A stretch of DNA of 64,000 nt from NCBI GenBank assembly GCA_016699405.1, contig CP064972.1, positions 682,001 through 746,000 on the forward strand, in the 5' to 3' direction. Source of the DNA: Holophagales bacterium. Lineage in GTDB: Bacteria; Acidobacteriota; Thermoanaerobaculia; Multivoradales; JAGPDF01. A program made the translations under genes and the position numbers. This document shows, piece after piece, positions 60,922 to 64,000 of this stretch (the stretch's first letter is position 1; each line of letters begins with the position of its first letter). The notes under the pieces are model-generated. The model was given only the letters and a program-made list of their open reading frames with translations. It was not told the origin of the DNA and did not search any database.

Positions 60922-63174
60922 TCAACCCTCCGAGCCCGCCAGGAGCGGGCCGAGCGCGAGCGCAGCGGCGGCGAGCAGGAGCCCGGTCGCCGCGAGACCG
61001 AAGAGCGGCACGAGGACGAGCGTTCCGGCGAGCGCGCCGCAGGCGCCGCCCCCGAGGTCCGCGGCGTAGATCGAGCCGATCTCCCCCGCCGCCGCTTCGC
61101 TTCCACCGCTCGCGCAAGCGAAGAGCCCGCCCGTTCCTGCACCCGCGACGGCGAGCAGCAGGAGGGCGAGCGGCAGACCCGTCCAGGTCGGCAGCGAGAG
61201 CGTCTGCCCGGCGAGAAGCGAGGTGACGACGAGACCGGCGATCAGCCCCCATCCCGCGACCCGCCCGCGCCGGCGTCGAGCACGAGCGACGCCCGCCGCT
61301 CCCACGGCGAGGCCGGCCATGAAGGCGGTGAGGAGAAGGCCGAGATCCTGATAGAGCACGCCATGACGGACCTGGTAGGCGAGGATCAGCACCCCTTCGA
61401 GGAGCATGCCGAGAGCGCCGGCGGCCGCGGCGAGGAGCATCCGCCGCCGGCGGTCGCGCCGCCGCGCCCAGAGGATGGCCCCTGCCGCGAACAACCCCAG
61501 GACGGCGACCGCGAGGAGCGGCGCCGCGCTCGCCCCCGCGCCTGCCCCGGCGGGCCATTCGAGCCAGGCGAGCGCCGGGTCGAAGCGCGCCAGCCAGAGC
61601 AGCAGCGTGTACGAGTAGCAGATCGGCCGCCCGTCGCGGTTCTCCGGCGCGCGGTTCGTCGCGAGCTCGCGCTCCAGACTCTCGCGACGGTCGTTGGTGA
61701 CGAGGTAGCGCAGGTAGGGAGGCGTGACCAGACGCGGCGCGACGCCGCGCTCGGCGAGGCGTGAGGCGAGCCGCTCCGGGTCGAGCGAGAGGGGGGTGCG
61801 CGAGGCGAGCAGCACGGTCGTCGTCCCCGGGAGCGCCAGGACCGAGGGGAAGACCGCGGCGAGGGCACGACGGATGCTCGCCGTGCGCCGCGCGAGCGCC
61901 GGGGTGAGCAGGTTCTCGCTGCCGCGCAGGCGGAGCGCCAGCACCCCGGCGTCGCCGAGGCGAAGGTTGCACGCGGCGAAGAACTCGCGGGTGTAGACGC
62001 GGTTGGCCTGTGCCGAGTCGGGCTCCGGCATCGCCACGACGAGGAGGTCGAAACGCTCGCCCGCCTCCGCCAGGCCGGCTAGCGCAGTGCGCGGATCGGC
62101 GTGGGTGAGACGCACGGCTGGGTCGGCGAGCGCGTCACGCGTTCGCGGCGGCAGGAGCGGCAGCACCTCGGCGAGCAACGCGGTGTCGACCTCGACGACC
62201 CGGAGCTCGCGTGGATGGTGGGCGAGAAGCTCGGGCACCAACCCCTCGACCACCCCGCCGAAGAGGAGGATGCGCTCGGGCCGCGCCACCTCGAGCGCGG
62301 CGAGATGGGCCAGCTCCTCGGCCGCGACGCTCTCGCTCTCCCCAGCGAGGGCATCGTTGACGTAGACCACCACCTGGCCGCCGGCGGCGGTGACGCTCAC
62401 GCGGCCGTACGGCGTGTCGCGCGTCGCGACGAGCGCCGGATGGTTCCAACCGGTGAGGGTGCGGTCGAGCGCGCCGGACTGGGCGAGCGCCGCGAGAAGC
62501 GCGACCGCGAGCGGCACGGTGGCCGCGACCCACGCGCCTCGCCGGGGCGCCGGGCGAGGCGGTGGCGAGCGCGGCGAGAGCCCGACCGCGACGAGCGCGA
62601 GGAGGGCGGCGAAGAGGGCCGTCGTGAGATTGCTCGCGCCGGCGGCGAGGAGCAGCGTGGCGAGCGCGCCGCCACCGAGCCCGCCGGCGCTCTCGACGGC
62701 GTAGGCCGCGGCGAGCGTGCGCGGTGGTGCTCCCTCGCTCCCACCGGCAAGATGGAGCCGCGCCGCTCGTTCGAAGAGCAGGCCGCCGAGTGCGCCGACC
62801 GGGAGCAGCACGAGGGCGAGGCCGGCGAGCTGCTCGCCGAACGGCAGGTAGGCCCCGGGCGTGCCGCCGAAGAGCCGGCGCAACCGCCGCGCCAGCGTCA
62901 ACGCGGCAGGCAGCGCGACCGCGAAGGCGAGGAAGGCGACCCGCAGGTGTGCCCCCCGCGCCGCTCCGCATCTCCGGCCGGCGAACGACCCGAGGGCCGA
63001 GCCGCCGAGCAGCACCGCCAGGGCAAGCAACGCCACCAGCTCGCTGCCGAACGAAGCGACGAGCAGCTCGCGCAGCAGGACGACCTGGCCGAGCAGCGTC
63101 ACGAGGCCGACCGCGAAGAGTGCGACGACGGTTTCGCCGCGCTTCGGCGGCGGGCCTGGCGGGAGGACGCTCAG
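60922..63174 (-). CDS. Spermidine-synthase-like domain inside a polytopic membrane protein
   Basis: About 750 residues. N-terminal helices ('LLGQVVLLRELLVASFGSEL') are followed by a Rossmann domain similar to spermidine synthase: 'RILLFGGVVEGLVPELLAHH', 'VVEVDTALLAEVLPLL' and 'FDLLVVAMPEPDSAQANRVY' with the strand-4 acidic region; then about seven more helices. This architecture exists in many bacteria without known substrate. The glycine-rich loop is G-G-V-V-E-G in place of G-G-G-D-G. The start is unclear: a CTG overlapping the upstream stop (CTGA), or a GTG at 63102. Confidence 0.8.
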   Translation of the reverse strand: MSVLPPGPPPKRGETVVALFAVGLVTLLGQVVLLRELLVASFGSELVALLALAVLLGGSALGSFAGRRCGAARGAHLRVAFLAFAVALPAALTLARRLRRLFGGTPGAYLPFGEQLAGLALVLLPVGALGGLLFERAARLHLAGGSEGAPPRTLAAAYAVESAGGLGGGALATLLLAAGASNLTTALFAALLALVAVGLSPRSPPPRPAPRRGAWVAATVPLAVALLAALAQSGALDRTLTGWNHPALVATRDTPYGRVSVTAAGGQVVVYVNDALAGESESVAAEELAHLAALEVARPERILLFGGVVEGLVPELLAHHPRELRVVEVDTALLAEVLPLLPPRTRDALADPAVRLTHADPRTALAGLAEAGERFDLLVVAMPEPDSAQANRVYTREFFAACNLRLGDAGVLALRLRGSENLLTPALARRTASIRRALAAVFPSVLALPGTTTVLLASRTPLSLDPERLASRLAERGVAPRLVTPPYLRYLVTNDRRESLERELATNRAPENRDGRPICYSYTLLLWLARFDPALAWLEWPAGAGAGASAAPLLAVAVLGLFAAGAILWARRRDRRRRMLLAAAAGALGMLLEGVLILAYQVRHGVLYQDLGLLLTAFMAGLAVGAAGVARARRRRGRVAGWGLIAGLVVTSLLAGQTLSLPTWTGLPLALLLLAVAGAGTGGLFACASGGSEAAAGEIGSIYAADLGGGACGALAGTLVLVPLFGLAATGLLLAAAALALGPLLAGSEG

Positions 63175-64000
63175 CCCGGCCCCTTCTCGCCGAAGACCTC
63201 CGCGCGGAAGGTCGAGAGCTTGGCGCCCTGGCGCCAGCAGTTGCTCGCCAGACCCGCCTTCGCGCAGAGGTGGCCGAGCATCTCGTCGCGCTCCCACCCC
63301 TGCTCCGGGGCGACCTGCGGCAGGAAGACCGCGCGATGCCCGTCCAGGTCGAGCATCACGCCGTCGCGGCCGACGACGATCGCTCCCGGGCCGGGGATCG
63401 GCGTGAACGGCGAGAGCACCGAGATCTCGAGCTCGAGCCCGGCGAGCTCGTCCGGTCGAACCGGCGGGAAGCGGTGATCCTCGAGCGCAGCGGAGATCGC
63501 CATCCGCGCCACGGTCAGGGCGAGCGGCGTGTCCTCGGCCATGTGGCCGATGCAGCCACGCAGCTCGCCGTGCTGTTTCCAGGTCACGAACGCACCCTGA
63601 TTGCGACGTAAGACCGCGCCCTCCGGGCGCGGCAGGGGCAGCGTCCCGGTCGCAAACCAGCGCTCGACCGTGCGGCGCGCGAGTGCGAGCAGGGTCTGGC
63701 GATCGGCGGGAGAGAGCTCAGCCTCCGACTTGGCTGGTGCGGTCGTCGTCACGCTTGCGGCCGGCTTCGCTTCGTTCTCCCTCGGCAGCGGCGGACCGGC
63801 GTCGAACACCACCGCGCCGTAGCCGACGACGCGGTCGCGCTCGCCGGCCACCGTGTCGCCCGAGTTTGCGTAGCTCACCACCCGGCCGCGCGTCGCCCCC
63901 ATCCCGCGCGCCGCCGCCATCGCTGCGAGGATCGCCCCCTGACCGCAGGCGGCGGTGACGAGGGCCGGCCCCCCGCTGCGCTCGATGCGCGCGAGCTCGC
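63171..64000 (-). CDS. MEMO1-AMMECR1 fusion of the AmmeMemoRadiSam system (5' end outside window)
   Basis: The reading runs off the right edge. The first visible part, 'CGQGAILAAMAAARGMGATR' and 'VVSYANSGDTVAGERDRVVG' and 'YGAV', is the C-terminus of a MEMO1-like protein (AmmeMemoRadiSam protein B). After a linker comes AMMECR1 (protein A): 'GAFVTWKQHGELRGCIGHM', 'FPPVRPDELAGLELEISVLS' and 'GHRAVFLPQVAPEQGWERDE'. The partners are normally separate genes next to a radical-SAM enzyme. The ATG at 63920 is internal. It overlaps the spermidine-synthase-like gene by four bases. Confidence 0.87.
   Translation of the reverse strand, partial: ELARIERSGGPALVTAACGQGAILAAMAAARGMGATRGRVVSYANSGDTVAGERDRVVGYGAVVFDAGPPLPRENEAKPAASVTTTAPAKSEAELSPADRQTLLALARRTVERWFATGTLPLPRPEGAVLRRNQGAFVTWKQHGELRGCIGHMAEDTPLALTVARMAISAALEDHRFPPVRPDELAGLELEISVLSPFTPIPGPGAIVVGRDGVMLDLDGHRAVFLPQVAPEQGWERDEMLGHLCAKAGLASNCWRQGAKLSTFRAEVFGEKGPG

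Overview
The window is very GC-rich DNA of a free-living Gram-negative bacterium. The best guess is an Acidobacteriota lineage near Thermoanaerobaculia. The supporting traits are an ECF sigma factor of the TIGR02999-like type, several secreted proteins ending in an IPTL-type helix or in a 'DGFESG....W' tail, SBBP/Calx-beta giants, and many solitary genes of DUF families. This is inference; there is no rRNA or tRNA gene in the window to settle it.

Region 1 (1-3.3 kb): the end of a GT4 glycosyltransferase, a SAM methyltransferase, and a PadR regulator coupled to a membrane protein, with a perfect palindrome in front of padR.

Region 2 (about 3.5-20.1 kb): a gene-poor, decayed accessory region. 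Small single genes lie almost all on the minus strand (VOC x2, KOW, CrtO-like, DUF4386, DUF4256, RidA, ArsR+SRPBCC, lipoprotein, PhzF, esterase, QueC-like), separated by 100-500 bp of non-coding DNA. Among them are gene remnants (tricorn-type propeller, SRPBCC tail, GNAT without its N-terminus). At the right end lies a frameshifted C-terminal relic of an integron-type tyrosine recombinase, on the same strand as the cassettes. One attC-like site with an extrahelical base is visible at 16.25 kb. A complete IS110/IS1111-type element is flanked by a 10-bp direct repeat containing an attC-like core. Up to four copies of a small IS110-derived non-autonomous element are scattered here. I read this region as a decaying chromosomal integron, possibly of the inverted-integrase type.

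Region 3 (20.5-33.5 kb): housekeeping and secreted genes: DUF2891, type I IPP isomerase, ACT protein, FG-GAP/IPTL protein, parallel beta-helix protein, membrane M28 peptidase, DUF433, a 1094-residue C45/phospholipase-B-like hydrolase with an M1-like tail, and a second IPTL protein.

Region 4 (33.8-35.5 kb): a complete DarT-DarG toxin-antitoxin pair (ssDNA thymidine ADP-ribosylation and its macrodomain antagonist).

Region 5 (35.7-52.9 kb): a lipoprotein, a secreted HEXXH metallopeptidase, an ECF sigma factor divergent from a 1492-residue SBBP/Calx-beta protein, a CSLREA beta-helix protein, a PIN-PhoH ATPase coupled to a nucleotidyltransferase, a putative beta-barrel protein, an M20 amidohydrolase and a delta-60 repeat protein. 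Four of these secreted proteins (five with the beta-helix protein at 24-25 kb) carry the same C-terminal FE-G-W type tail, which may be an export or anchoring tag.

Region 6 (53.1-64 kb): cytochrome bd oxidase (cydAB), membrane proteins, a methyltransferase, a hydrolase remnant, pirin, a haem-binding-domain protein, a spermidine-synthase-like membrane protein, and at the right edge a MEMO1-AMMECR1 fusion of the AmmeMemoRadiSam system that runs out of the window.
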